Source of the DNA: Wenyingzhuangia sp. 2_MG-2023
GTDB taxonomy: Bacteria; Bacteroidota; Bacteroidia; Flavobacteriales; Flavobacteriaceae
Direction of reading: 5' to 3'
NCBI RefSeq assembly: GCF_030548295.1
Contig: NZ_JAUOSB010000001.1
Coordinates: 186,001 to 250,000, forward strand
DNA length: 64,000 nucleotides
Shown here: positions 34,961-45,176 of the stretch, in pieces
Position numbering within the stretch: position 1 is the first letter of the stretch
Layout: each line of letters starts with the position of its first letter
Program-made: the position numbers and the translations under genes
The notes under the pieces: generated by a model
What the model saw: only the letters and a program-made list of their open reading frames with translations
Database searches by the model: none
Told to the model about the DNA's origin: nothing

Positions 34961-35011
34961 CTCGTTTCTTTACGTTAACAGAGAACCTCTCCGTTATGAA
35001 AAAGAAACGAG
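34961..35011. terminator. Bidirectional terminator between convergent genes
   Basis: CTCGTTTCTTT (34961-34971) pairs with AAAGAAACGAG (35001-35011) over a 29-base loop that can fold further. On the leftward strand the stem is followed by T7, so it terminates the M16 operon; it may also stop the BASS gene. Confidence 0.75.
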
Positions 35012-35088
35012 CAAAAACAAAACTCTCAAAACTATATTTAAACAGCTTTTATATATAAAAAAGTTACATCAATAAACTCTTTTACACA

Positions 35089-37890
35089 TCAATCTAAAGG
35101 TTTGAAAACAATCTCGTAAGATTTGGAATCTTTCAATACCTTTTTAGTGAATTTTTGTACATCTTTTGGTGTGATGGACTTTACAATCTTTTCAAAATTC
35201 TTAGGATCTTCCATATTGTATCCTTCTCTATAAAAAACAGTCAACAGTCTCATATCAAAACTATTGTAATCCTTTTGTTGCTTTCTTTCTTTAAGGTAAT
35301 TGGTCAATGTTTTCTCTAAATCTAATTGCTGAATATCTCCATTGGCAATCTTTTCTATTTCTTGATGCACAATACCAATCAACGATTCTACCTTGTCTGG
35401 GTCACAATCAAAACTTACAGAAAGTACTGCTTGTTGTGATGGTTTTTTGGATAAGTTTGCACTTACATTGGCTCCATAAGTACCACCTTCTTCTTCTCTT
35501 AAAGTTTCTGTGAATCTTAAGCTTAAAACATCTGCCAATGCACTTGCCACAATATTTTGTTTCAGACTGTATTTAAACTCTTTTTTGTAGGTAATCCTAA
35601 CAGAGCTTTTGGCATCCTCCATTTTCAAATAAATATCTTTATCTATATTTTTTTCTTTCCATTCTGTAGCATCATCTTTCCAATATTCTCTTGTCTCATT
35701 AGTAGGAATACTTGCAATGTATTTTTCTATCAACGGTTTTAGTTGTTCTTTTTGAACATCTCCCACAATAAAAAATTCAAAATCTGCTGCATTTCCAAAC
35801 CTATCTTCGTAGATGGATTTGATTTTATCAAAAGAAATCTCATTCACAAAAGAATCATTAAAAATACGGTGTCTCGGATGTTTGTCTCCATACAAAGTAA
35901 CAACCACACTATCGTTCATTTTCTCGTTAATGTTCTGACTTCTTCTTACTTGATAATTTTTTACATTTTGCATAATCACATCGTATCCTTCTTTGTCAAA
36001 ACGAGGTTTTACAAAACGAAGAAAAACCATTTGCATCATAGTTTCAACATCTTTGGTTACCGATGCTCCCGAAATATTTTCTGTGATACTACTTAAATTT
36101 ATAGATGCATTTGCTGTTTTTCCAACCAATACTTTAGGCAAATCTGTAGCAGAATAATCTCCTAAACCTGAATACTGAATAACGTTTTCTAGCAAATTCG
36201 CAGAAGGCAAATCAGAATCTTTTAACAAAGACATTCCTCCATCACTAATTGCTTTCAATTTCACATCGTTCTTATTTTTGTCCGCAAATTTGTAATGTAC
36301 TTTTATTCCATTATTTAGTACAAATGTTGTAGCTCCTATCGTTTTATTTTCCGTCTCCGAAACAATTTCCCCTGGCTGAATATCTAAACCACTTGTCAAT
36401 GTTTTTCCTGAAAAATTATCTGTATGCGCTATCAAATTCTCGTCATTTTCTACCGTTTTCAGTATACCAATAGCCTCCTCTTCAGTCAAATTTTGTTTCC
36501 CTTTTACTCCTGTAACCATCAAAAATCTATTTTCTTGAGCATACAATTCTTTCATTCTTTCATGAATCTCATCAGACTTTAAATTCTCAAAAATAGTTTT
36601 TACAATTTCATACTCTTTGCTAATATCAGTAATGGTCGAGTTGTTTAAGTAATTGTCTTTTATGCGCTGAACAATACTCCCATGAGATCTATCTTCTTCT
36701 TTGATGATTTGATTTTCATAATAATTTTTAAATGCTGTAATTGTTCTTTCAATTTCAGCCTCTGTAAAACCAAACTTTACAGCCCTATTAACCTCTGTTA
36801 AAACAGAAGCAAATGCCGCTTGTTGTTGATTTGGCTTGGGAGAAACAGAAATATTAAAAACATTAGTAGTTCTTGTCTGTTGCCCAAATTTGACACCCGC
36901 TCCTAAAAAAGTAGCATCCGATTTTACAGACAATTCCTTTATTCTTTTAGACAACATGGTTGTAACCATACTATTTAATAAAGATTGTTTTAAATCTGCA
37001 ATGGTTTTGTCTTTTAAGAGTTTAGGATGCCTAATTCCCAATAAAATAGAAGGGGTAGTTATTTCTTCATCCATAGCTAGGACATAAGACATTTTTTGAT
37101 GTTCTGGAATGCTTACCAGAAATCTTTCTTTGGGGTTTTTGACTGCTGGTATTTCAGCAAACAATGCCTTGATTTTTTCTTCAACAACGGCTACATCTAC
37201 ATCACCCACAATAGCAATTGCTTGTAAATCGGTTCTGTACCAATCGTGGTAAAAATCTCGCAACGCTTTGTATTCAAAGTTAGCAACCACATCCATAGAA
37301 CCAATTGGCAAACGACTTGCGTAAATGGAATTGTTAAACATGGTTGGTAGTGACTGTTGTAAAATACGCATAGAACCGCTCTGACGAGTTCTCCATTCTT
37401 CTTTAATCACACCTCTTTCTGCATCAATTTCTTCATCGGTAAGTAACAAATAATTAGACCAATCGTGTAAAATTAACAACCCTGTATCTATCAATTCTGG
37501 AGTTGTAGGAATGTTATTGATATTGTATACTGTTTCATCAAAAGAAGTATAGGCATTGATGTCTCTACCAAAAACAAGCCCGTGTTTTTGCATGGAATTC
37601 AGTACTCCTTTACCTTCAAAATTTTCAGTACCATTAAAAGCCATGTGTTCTAAAAAATGTGCCAATCCTTGCTGGTTGTCTTGTTCTAAAACAGAACCTA
37701 CATTTTGAATGATATAATAACTAGCAACTCCCTTTGTGACGTCTGTATTTTTAATATAATACGTCATTCCGTTAGCTAACACACCTTTTTTAACAGTTTG
37801 ATCTACGGGTAATGGACTTTCTAAATCTATGCTTTGAGCATTGTTATTCACACTTACAATTAGTGCAAACAAGAACATCATTTTTCTCAT
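35089..37890 (-). CDS. M16-family zinc peptidase, periplasmic
   Basis: 933 residues with signal peptide MRKMMFLFALIVSVNNNAQS. The inverted zinc motif is intact: His78, Glu81 and His82 in LAHFLEHMAF, with Glu158 in AERGVIKEEW as third ligand. Four clan-ME half-domains follow in the usual order, the second half (about 500-930) lacking the zinc site, as in pitrilysin/PqqL-like single-chain M16 enzymes. Such enzymes clip peptides inside a closed chamber. It is the last gene of the block that begins with SusC at 50891, 10 bases after a GldF-GldG-like gene. PqqL-like M16 proteases beside TonB receptors can process imported polypeptides, which fits the operon (inference). Confidence 0.93.
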   Translation of the reverse strand: MRKMMFLFALIVSVNNNAQSIDLESPLPVDQTVKKGVLANGMTYYIKNTDVTKGVASYYIIQNVGSVLEQDNQQGLAHFLEHMAFNGTENFEGKGVLNSMQKHGLVFGRDINAYTSFDETVYNINNIPTTPELIDTGLLILHDWSNYLLLTDEEIDAERGVIKEEWRTRQSGSMRILQQSLPTMFNNSIYASRLPIGSMDVVANFEYKALRDFYHDWYRTDLQAIAIVGDVDVAVVEEKIKALFAEIPAVKNPKERFLVSIPEHQKMSYVLAMDEEITTPSILLGIRHPKLLKDKTIADLKQSLLNSMVTTMLSKRIKELSVKSDATFLGAGVKFGQQTRTTNVFNISVSPKPNQQQAAFASVLTEVNRAVKFGFTEAEIERTITAFKNYYENQIIKEEDRSHGSIVQRIKDNYLNNSTITDISKEYEIVKTIFENLKSDEIHERMKELYAQENRFLMVTGVKGKQNLTEEEAIGILKTVENDENLIAHTDNFSGKTLTSGLDIQPGEIVSETENKTIGATTFVLNNGIKVHYKFADKNKNDVKLKAISDGGMSLLKDSDLPSANLLENVIQYSGLGDYSATDLPKVLVGKTANASINLSSITENISGASVTKDVETMMQMVFLRFVKPRFDKEGYDVIMQNVKNYQVRRSQNINEKMNDSVVVTLYGDKHPRHRIFNDSFVNEISFDKIKSIYEDRFGNAADFEFFIVGDVQKEQLKPLIEKYIASIPTNETREYWKDDATEWKEKNIDKDIYLKMEDAKSSVRITYKKEFKYSLKQNIVASALADVLSLRFTETLREEEGGTYGANVSANLSKKPSQQAVLSVSFDCDPDKVESLIGIVHQEIEKIANGDIQQLDLEKTLTNYLKERKQQKDYNSFDMRLLTVFYREGYNMEDPKNFEKIVKSITPKDVQKFTKKVLKDSKSYEIVFKPLD

Positions 37891-37900
37891 TTTCTTTGTT

Positions 37901-40165
37901 TTAATTTCTATGCCTCTTGATTAAAATCGTTCCACCTAAAATAGCTATTAGAAAAGGAATAATCCCTAAAACAACAACTTTCAACCAGTTGATTTGCTTT
38001 CTGGTCATTAATATTTCTGTATCAATTGGTTTGGGTCTTTTTATTGAAACAGAATACTCATTATTGCTAAACCATTTGAACATTTTTTTAGTAAAAGACA
38101 CGTTTACATTTCTGGGAGAATTCCTAGTCACCTGAGCATTGCTCATAAAATCTGCATCTCCTAAAACCACAATTCTTTGTTCTTTTGAACCGTTTATTTT
38201 CCTTTTCATAGCAATGGCAACAGGAATTTCTTCTTTACGATTGTTGATACTATCAAAAACTATTTTTTCAATATTCAGATCAAAAGGCTCTGTTCTTCTC
38301 CAAGTGTTTTCTTTGTTACTTATCAGCAAAGGTATTGTTTCAAATTCTGAAGTATTTTCATAAGTAATTCCCATAGCTTTAGGATGCACCACCACAGCAC
38401 TTTCATGAAATTTAAATCCTTTCAAAGCTTCTTGTTTTGCAAATTTACTTTGAATCAAATCCAGTTCAAAATTTTCACTTTCTTGCAACAACTCACCCTC
38501 TAAAAAAGCAACTCCAAAAGTATTTACAATAGGATTTAGCAGTTCTTGTTTTCCAGGTTCTCCAGCCAACAATAAATTTCCGCCAGCTTTTATGTATGTA
38601 TTTATTTTTTGCAATTCTTTCTTAGAATACGCATACTTAGGATCTGAAATCACCAAGACATCCAACGTAGTATTTATGGTATCTGTTTCTTTAAGTGAAA
38701 TGTCTAACACATCAAAACCAGAGTTGATCAATGAACCTCTAACGTTCAATCCTTTGGTGATGTATTTGTACGAATCATTCCCTTTTTTGTAAGTATCTCT
38801 TTCTCCATTACCTGTTAACATTCCTACAACTCCCTGTTTTTGAATCAATCGTTTTAAGGTAGAAGTAATGTCTGTTTCATTAGGATACACATAAATATCA
38901 TCAAACATACGAAGCGGAATTGTTTGGTCTCCATAATGTATAAACCTCACAAATCGATTGTCTTCAGATTTCAAATCAATTTTCTTTCTTATCTGTTCTG
39001 GGGACAGCACATTCTTTAAATTCACATGATGTACTCTAGCTGCTTTCTCCACCAATTTACGCATCGTTTTTGTGGTATCCATGTACGTGATAGAGTCGTA
39101 ATAATAGACATAATTCATCTCCATTTTTGGAATAAACCTTCTGTACTTCTCAAAACTTCTCAAATCTTTGATACGGTTTTCAGGAGCCCCATAACGTGCT
39201 GAACTATGAATCAAATTGACATAATTTGTCATGTGAATGGGCTCCTCTAATCTTTTGATGATTTCCTGTGACGTTTCTGTCAACGTTCTGTCTTTAAAAC
39301 GTGTAGTGTCGTAATATTTATTGATTGTAGGTAATGAGCTTACATAACCTAATCCCATTACAAAAACAAACAAACCTGAATAACTAAGTGTTTTTGCAAA
39401 TAATGATTTTCTTTTTCGTTCGTAGGTAAGTTTTAAAATTCCAAGTATCAAAAACAAGAAAATCACCAACAGAAAATAGAGAATATCTTTGGTGCCTATA
39501 AGACCATTTACAAAATAATTAGCCCTTCCTCTCATAGACAACCAATAGGTAATTTCTCTGATGAAATCATACACCTGTCCTACGTTTCCTATAAAATTAA
39601 AAAATGCAAGAACGGCCAATGTACTGATGGCAGCAACTACTTGATAATTGGTTAGTGTAGACATAAACAAACCAATGGCAGCGTAGGCACTCATCAGCAA
39701 ATAAACACCTAAAATCCCTCCTAAAACAAACTTGATATCAACAGCTACTATAGACATTGTTCCAACAACAATAAAGCTAGAAAGCAAAATGGCCAATAGC
39801 AGGTTGTAAATAGCCATGGATAGGTATTTCCCTAGAATAATCTCTTTGATTTTTACAGGAGAAGAGTACAATAATTTGATAGAACCACTACTGGTTTCTT
39901 TACTCATCAGTCCCATAGTTAACAAGGGAATGTACAAATACAAATAGTTCTGAACTTTAGCCAGAATACCATCTTCTCCTGCGTACAAAATTTTTGTCAA
40001 TACACTAAGTGGTCTTCCTAATTGCTGATTGGTTTCGTATTTATAGAGCAATTCTGTAAATGTCAATCCTGTTTGAATAAAGAAAATGATAAGGACGAAC
40101 CAAGCAATTGGAGAATAGAACATTAAACTTAGTTCTAGCTTTGCTATTTTTATAATTTTTCTCAT
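37901..40165 (-). CDS. GldF-GldG-like fused ABC permease/auxiliary protein (copy 2)
   Basis: 754 residues. Residues 1-250 are an ABC-2 permease with six membrane segments (MFYSPIAWFVLIIFFIQ, YLYIPLLTMGLMSKE-SGSIKLLYSSPV, YAAIGLFMSTLTNYQVVAAIS), equivalent to GldF. Residues about 280-720 form a large extracytoplasmic GldG/ABC_transp_aux domain (LVISDPKYAYSKKELQKINTYIKAGGNLLLAGEPG), ended by one membrane segment and a basic tail. Its start codon overlaps the stop of the ATPase gene by 4 bases (ATGA), so translation is coupled. A clear paralogue lies at 41135-43405, and the two probably form a heterodimer around the ATPase. In gliding bacteria GldF and GldG are separate proteins; role here unknown. 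Confidence 0.88.
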   Translation of the reverse strand: MRKIIKIAKLELSLMFYSPIAWFVLIIFFIQTGLTFTELLYKYETNQQLGRPLSVLTKILYAGEDGILAKVQNYLYLYIPLLTMGLMSKETSSGSIKLLYSSPVKIKEIILGKYLSMAIYNLLLAILLSSFIVVGTMSIVAVDIKFVLGGILGVYLLMSAYAAIGLFMSTLTNYQVVAAISTLAVLAFFNFIGNVGQVYDFIREITYWLSMRGRANYFVNGLIGTKDILYFLLVIFLFLILGILKLTYERKRKSLFAKTLSYSGLFVFVMGLGYVSSLPTINKYYDTTRFKDRTLTETSQEIIKRLEEPIHMTNYVNLIHSSARYGAPENRIKDLRSFEKYRRFIPKMEMNYVYYYDSITYMDTTKTMRKLVEKAARVHHVNLKNVLSPEQIRKKIDLKSEDNRFVRFIHYGDQTIPLRMFDDIYVYPNETDITSTLKRLIQKQGVVGMLTGNGERDTYKKGNDSYKYITKGLNVRGSLINSGFDVLDISLKETDTINTTLDVLVISDPKYAYSKKELQKINTYIKAGGNLLLAGEPGKQELLNPIVNTFGVAFLEGELLQESENFELDLIQSKFAKQEALKGFKFHESAVVVHPKAMGITYENTSEFETIPLLISNKENTWRRTEPFDLNIEKIVFDSINNRKEEIPVAIAMKRKINGSKEQRIVVLGDADFMSNAQVTRNSPRNVNVSFTKKMFKWFSNNEYSVSIKRPKPIDTEILMTRKQINWLKVVVLGIIPFLIAILGGTILIKRHRN

Positions 40166-41100
40166 TTATTCGCGTAATTTTTTTTCTTTGACAATTGAGC
40201 AAATATTGCATCCAAAGAGCTTTTTTCTAACTGAATTTCTGAAAGACCCCAACCTTTTTCTATACTTAACTGAATGATTGTTTTTGTGATTTCTGGATTG
40301 GCATCAAAAGTCAATCGAACATTCTTTTTGGTAACATAATCTACATGAGTAACTCCTGCTATTTCTAAAAACTCAGCAACCAAAGGCGGATTGTCCATAG
40401 AAATTAAAACAGTGTTGGGTTCAATATAATTGTTAAAAGCATCCATGGTGTCTTGAAAAACAGTTTCACCGTGTTCAATCATCACAATATTGTCACACGT
40501 TGCTTGTACCTCTGATAAAATATGTGTTGAAAGTATTACTGCACGATCTTCTGCAATATTTTTGATAAGCCTTCTTACTTCGGTAATTTGGTTAGGATCC
40601 AATCCATTAGTCGGTTCATCCAAAACTACCAATTTAGGATTGTGAATAATGGCTTGAGCCAATCCTACACGTTGTTGATATCCTCCTGATAAATTTTTCA
40701 AAACACGTTTGCTAAAATGCCCTATTCCACATTTGTTTTTAGCAACCTCAACAGCTTCTTTAATTTTGTTGGAAGGAATAGATCTCATGTATGCACAATG
40801 CGTTAGATACTCATCTACGGTCAATTCCAAATACAAAGGTGCTTTTTGAGGTAAAAAACCAATCAATTTCTTTGCTTCTACAGGATTCTCTCTAATATCT
40901 ATACCATCAATCAAAGCCAATCCTTCTGTTTGATTGATGACCCCACAAAGAATATTCATAGTGGTAGATTTTCCTGCTCCGTTAGACCCTAACAATCCTA
41001 AAATACCTCGGTTTTTTATTTCAAAATTTATATTTCTAATCGCCCAATCTTTGCTATATCTGTGTGATAAATTTTGAACTTTTGCAATGCTTTCTTCCAT
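40162..41100 (-). CDS. GldA-like ABC transporter ATPase
   Basis: 312 residues, cytoplasmic. Walker A GLLGSNGAGKSTTMN, Q-loop FLPQKAPLY, signature LSGGYQQRVGLAQA, Walker B LVVLDEPTNGLDPNQ and switch His in STHILSEV are all intact. The last ~80 residues form the regulatory domain common in GldA-type ATPases. It lies between two paralogous GldF-GldG-like permease genes, overlapping the downstream one by 4 bases and 34 bases after the upstream one, so it should power both. Resemblance to GldA is by family only; this copy is in a SusCD/peptidase operon, not a motility cluster. Confidence 0.93.
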   Translation of the reverse strand: MEESIAKVQNLSHRYSKDWAIRNINFEIKNRGILGLLGSNGAGKSTTMNILCGVINQTEGLALIDGIDIRENPVEAKKLIGFLPQKAPLYLELTVDEYLTHCAYMRSIPSNKIKEAVEVAKNKCGIGHFSKRVLKNLSGGYQQRVGLAQAIIHNPKLVVLDEPTNGLDPNQITEVRRLIKNIAEDRAVILSTHILSEVQATCDNIVMIEHGETVFQDTMDAFNNYIEPNTVLISMDNPPLVAEFLEIAGVTHVDYVTKKNVRLTFDANPEITKTIIQLSIEKGWGLSEIQLEKSSLDAIFAQLSKKKNYANK

Positions 41101-41134
41101 TGTTGTACTTTTATTTATAAAATAAATTATATAA

Positions 41135-43405
41135 TTAGTTGCGCTTTCTTTTAATCAAAGTAAAAACTCCTAAAATTGCCACTAGAAAAGGGACTAAACC
41201 GATAAAAGCAATCTTTACCCATTTTAGTTTTTCTTGAGATATTAGAATCTTATTGTCCGTTGTTGTAGGTCTTGTAGTGTCTATAGGATATTCCCCATTG
41301 CTAAACCACTTAAACATCTCTTTGACAAACGTATAATTTTCTTGCTTTTTTAAATTAGATCTGCTTATTTCTTTATTACTCATAAAATCCGCATCTCCTA
41401 GCACCATTATTTTTTGTTCTTTTCCCTGAACATTTCTTTGGAGTGCAAGCGCTACCGTAACTTTTTCTTTTTTATATTTTTCCGAATTAAAACTTATAGA
41501 ATCAGTTTCTAAATTGATTTTCTCGGTATGATTCCACACCTCTTCTGGATTGGTTACCACAACTGGTGTTGCATTAAAACCTAACGTATCTTTGTATGTT
41601 ATTGCCATTGCATTTGGCAAACTTATTACGCTTTTTTCTTTTATTGAAAAACCAAGATTTAACGCAGTGTCTGACATTTTTCCTTGTATCAAATCTAGCT
41701 TGTAATCTTGCGATTCTTGTAACAACATTCCTTCGGAAAACTGAACTCCAATTTCTTTCAAAATAGGATTTAACAAAGCTTGTTTAGAAGGCTCTCCTGC
41801 AATGACAGCACTTCCACCTTGTTTTATATAATTGCTAATTTTTTTTAATTGATCACTTTTATAAGCTTCAATAGGATCTGCTATTACCAATACAGAAAGA
41901 TCTAATGGCAACTCTTGATTGTTTTCTATAGAAACAGGAGCAACTTCAAAACCTTGATTTATTAGAGACGTTCTAACATTAAGCTCTGCCAATACTTGCT
42001 TATAATCTTTATCACCTCTTTTGGCTATTCCTCGTTCGTAATTACCTGTTAGCACACCTACTTTTGGTGCTCCGTGTAAAATATTTTTAATTGCTGCCGA
42101 AACTTCTGCTTCTTTTGGATAACCAACTTGGTCAAAAAACATACGAAGATTGGCCGTTTTCCCTTTGTACTCTACCACCCTTACAAATCCATTTAACTCT
42201 GGTGACAAATCCACAATCTTATCAATTTCTTCAGGATTTAGTACCTCATCAAAATCATAACCATTTGCGGTAGCATAACGTTGTGCTCTTTCTAACAATG
42301 GTTTTCCTGTCTCATCTCTTTTGTCTAATGTGTAGTTGTAATATGGCTGATAATTTATTTCTAAATTTGGTAAAAATCTAGTATAATCTTCAAATTGTCT
42401 CAAGTCAAAAATTCTAAACTTAGGAGCTCCTATGTGAGAAAAATAATTGATGACATTAGGATAAACCGTTATTTTTAGAGGAGCATCCAATTGCTTGAAC
42501 AACTCTTGACTGTTTTTTGTTAGTGTATTTGTTTTGAACCTAGTTGTATCATAATATCCGTTAAACACAGACAATGAACTTAAATAACCTATAAACAAAA
42601 CACTTGCAACAACAACTGAATATCTTATTGCTTTTGTGGCACTGCTGTAAGAACTTCTACCTGCGTTCAATCGCATGATACTCAAAGTTAAAAACAGACT
42701 TATAATCAATAAAAAATAAATAACATCTTTACTACTTATCAACCCTATTCTAAAATTATCAACTCTGTCGGAAAGTGACATCCAATAAGTAATATCTCTT
42801 ACAAAATCTATACTTTGTCCTACGGAGCTCATAAAGTTTAACAGCGCAAAGACAGCAAGCGTACTCATAGCAGCTACCACTTGATACGTTGTCAAACTAG
42901 ACATGAACAATCCTATAGCAGCGTAAGAACATGCCAATAGATAAAGTCCAAAAACACCTCCTAACAGATAGTAAAAATCTATAGATTCAATAGAAACAAC
43001 ACCGATCAATACAACTCCAAACAACACCAATACTAATAGAAAGCAGTACATTAACATGGCTAAAAACTTTCCTAAAATAATTTGCCTATTGGTTATAGGT
43101 GAAGAAAGCAATAGTTTGATAGAGCCACTGCTCAATTCTCTACTCATCAACCCCATGGTTAATAAAGGAATGTATAAATATAATTTGTTTTTTACTGAAT
43201 TGAAAAAAGCATCATACCCTCCAAAAACATCTTTTGTCAACCCTTTTAATTTATTCCCTAGCTCTTGACTGGCAGCTTTTGCATCAATCAAATCGGTAAT
43301 GGTGATACCGCATTGAATGATGAAAATAATCAATACCAACCATGCTACTGGTGAATAAAACAGGATACTCAATTCTACTCGAGCAATTCTTACAATTTTT
43401 TTCAT
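41135..43405 (-). CDS. GldF-GldG-like fused ABC permease/auxiliary protein (copy 1)
   Basis: 756 residues with the same architecture as the gene at 37901: six-segment ABC-2 permease at the N-terminus (LFYSPVAWLVLIIFIIQ, LYLYIPLLTMGLMSRELSSGSIKLLLSSPI), extracytoplasmic GldG-like domain (LVIADPIEAYKSDQLKKISNYIKQGGSAVIAGEPS) and a C-terminal membrane segment with a KRKRN end. The two align over their full length with many identities, so they arose by duplication. It follows the PKD-like lipoprotein gene after a 127-base gap that contains a strong hairpin (43491-43526), which may lower expression of the ABC part relative to SusCD. Confidence 0.88.
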   Translation of the reverse strand: MKKIVRIARVELSILFYSPVAWLVLIIFIIQCGITITDLIDAKAASQELGNKLKGLTKDVFGGYDAFFNSVKNKLYLYIPLLTMGLMSRELSSGSIKLLLSSPITNRQIILGKFLAMLMYCFLLVLVLFGVVLIGVVSIESIDFYYLLGGVFGLYLLACSYAAIGLFMSSLTTYQVVAAMSTLAVFALLNFMSSVGQSIDFVRDITYWMSLSDRVDNFRIGLISSKDVIYFLLIISLFLTLSIMRLNAGRSSYSSATKAIRYSVVVASVLFIGYLSSLSVFNGYYDTTRFKTNTLTKNSQELFKQLDAPLKITVYPNVINYFSHIGAPKFRIFDLRQFEDYTRFLPNLEINYQPYYNYTLDKRDETGKPLLERAQRYATANGYDFDEVLNPEEIDKIVDLSPELNGFVRVVEYKGKTANLRMFFDQVGYPKEAEVSAAIKNILHGAPKVGVLTGNYERGIAKRGDKDYKQVLAELNVRTSLINQGFEVAPVSIENNQELPLDLSVLVIADPIEAYKSDQLKKISNYIKQGGSAVIAGEPSKQALLNPILKEIGVQFSEGMLLQESQDYKLDLIQGKMSDTALNLGFSIKEKSVISLPNAMAITYKDTLGFNATPVVVTNPEEVWNHTEKINLETDSISFNSEKYKKEKVTVALALQRNVQGKEQKIMVLGDADFMSNKEISRSNLKKQENYTFVKEMFKWFSNGEYPIDTTRPTTTDNKILISQEKLKWVKIAFIGLVPFLVAILGVFTLIKRKRN

Positions 43406-43490
43406 TCTAAATTTAGTGCTTTTTAGACAATAGTTTTCCAGCCCTAAAGTAAGTAAGGCTTTTCTTTTTTATATATTCTGATGCATAATT

Positions 43491-43526
43491 AATTATGTGG
43501 AGTGCCCTAAAACACTCCACATAATT
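43491..43526. repeat. Perfect 14-bp inverted repeat between lipoprotein and ABC genes
   Basis: AATTATGTGGAGTG pairs with CACTCCACATAATT over an 8-base loop. It follows the PKD-like gene by 7 bases. The T run lies on the wrong side for leftward termination, so it is more likely an RNA-processing or stabilising hairpin, or a leaky stop. Confidence 0.7.
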
Positions 43527-43532
43527 TTTTAT

Positions 43533-45074
43533 TTACTTCTGAGGTGCAATTGACAATACACGATCAAAACCAGTAAAACTTGTAATGTTAGCGGTATCTA
43601 TATTTCCTACTCCAACATTTACAATTGGCAAAAGGTATACCTTTCCTTCAACATCATTGTAAGTAGACATAACCAACTGTTTGTTGTTTGTACTTATATT
43701 ATCTGTTGAATATTTGTCAGGATAACCTGACTGCTGATACATTTGCAACGTAGTAATACGCTCTCCTGCTGGTGCTGTATAACGAAGTTCAAATGTTGGC
43801 GTTTCTGTACTGTACAACATTGCATAAATTTTGGTTTCTGTAGCATAATACATCACTCTTTGGTCTACAGGCAATACAAAAAATTCTGCATTTTCTATAT
43901 CTGGAGCAGAAGCCAAACTGTACAATCCTTTTGGTGCTGGTGGTATTGGACTTGGGTAAAGATCTCCTCCACCATCAAGAATATACAAAGTCAATTCATT
44001 TGTTGTTTTGTCTTTTAGCAAATGCCTAAAATCTCCTGTAGAACTTACGCCAGCAGCTAAATTTATTTTATCCTTTACATCATCTGGATTGAATATTCCA
44101 TCTGCATCTCCAGGAACAGCATGCATGCTAGTATCACCAAAAGCAATCGTTGGCAAATACACAAAGTGTTCGTTTACTTCATCGTAAAAATTGAATCTTA
44201 CAGGCAAAGGATAGTACGAAAACCCATTGTATCCGATATGATCTGGAACGGTATACGTAAAGTCAAAAGGCAATCCAAATTTTCTTGAAGCTCCCATATA
44301 AGTTGCAGTCAATTTTCCGTTCCCTACATACACATCTCCCTGAACTATAGCACCCAATGCTTGAGGTTGGTAATTATCAACACTAGAAAAGAACAAGTCA
44401 TCATTTTCACCTTCAAATGTGTAATCTAACGTATTTACACGCACCACACTTTGATCTGTAATCCCTAACAATGCATCTACACCATAAATAGTGGTAAACC
44501 TCATTTGTTTGATCAATCCATCAATAGTGGTTCCGTTAATAGCTGAATACACATTGTATTTCACACTAATTTCTGTAGAATTTTGTGTCACTTCTGGTGA
44601 CATGATATGACTTAAATCTGTATTGATTCCATCTGAAGTTACCGCGATAACCAAACCTTCTCCTATATTGTTTTGAACCGTTAATGGCCAAGCAACACTG
44701 TATTCCAAATTTGTTTCACTATCAATAACTTTGTAATACAATACATGATTCTCTCCAACTTTATTGGGAGGCAATCGCACTTCATATTCTAGATTTTTAT
44801 CTGTACTAATAACATCAAAAAAGTCATCGTTGGGCTCTAAATTAAGTTGCCATTCATAACTTAAATTGGATTCTGATAAATCTCCAATATCAAGAGTCGG
44901 ATTAATTTCTAAGGTTTCAAATTGTCTAACAGACAATGTACTCACCCCAGTGGTATCTATAGATACCGCTGTAATTTTGTTTAAGTCTAGCTGACTATCA
45001 TCTTTGTAACACGATTGTATTAATAAGAAGATGGTAACTAAACAAAATAACTTGAAAATTTTTATATTTTTCAT
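43533..45074 (-). CDS. PKD-like surface lipoprotein of a SusCD operon
   Basis: 513 residues from the ATG at 45074, which opens the lipoprotein signal (LLIQSC, Cys22); a longer in-frame start at 45137 would add 21 hydrophilic residues before it. The N-terminal ~150 residues look like PKD/Ig-like domains (LSYEWQLN, YYKVIDSETNLEYSVAWPLTV). The rest is beta-rich, with strands such as VMYYATETKIYAMLYS and ERITTLQMYQ, resembling the PKD-like family lipoproteins found after SusD and DUF4843 genes in Bacteroidota. No catalytic motif was seen. Likely a surface-exposed ligand-binding partner of the SusCD complex. Confidence 0.8.
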   Translation of the reverse strand: MKNIKIFKLFCLVTIFLLIQSCYKDDSQLDLNKITAVSIDTTGVSTLSVRQFETLEINPTLDIGDLSESNLSYEWQLNLEPNDDFFDVISTDKNLEYEVRLPPNKVGENHVLYYKVIDSETNLEYSVAWPLTVQNNIGEGLVIAVTSDGINTDLSHIMSPEVTQNSTEISVKYNVYSAINGTTIDGLIKQMRFTTIYGVDALLGITDQSVVRVNTLDYTFEGENDDLFFSSVDNYQPQALGAIVQGDVYVGNGKLTATYMGASRKFGLPFDFTYTVPDHIGYNGFSYYPLPVRFNFYDEVNEHFVYLPTIAFGDTSMHAVPGDADGIFNPDDVKDKINLAAGVSSTGDFRHLLKDKTTNELTLYILDGGGDLYPSPIPPAPKGLYSLASAPDIENAEFFVLPVDQRVMYYATETKIYAMLYSTETPTFELRYTAPAGERITTLQMYQQSGYPDKYSTDNISTNNKQLVMSTYNDVEGKVYLLPIVNVGVGNIDTANITSFTGFDRVLSIAPQK

Positions 45075-45176
45075 CTGTTTATTTTTTAATTGTTTTACGT
45101 TTCTTAACTTTTGGAGAAACAAAAATGGATTCATCAAAGGTTAAGCATAGACTATTACGATAAGACAGAATTGTAT

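Noticed and set aside
43491-43526. Calling the hairpin a rho-independent terminator
   Set aside because: The T run lies on the wrong side for the leftward transcript.
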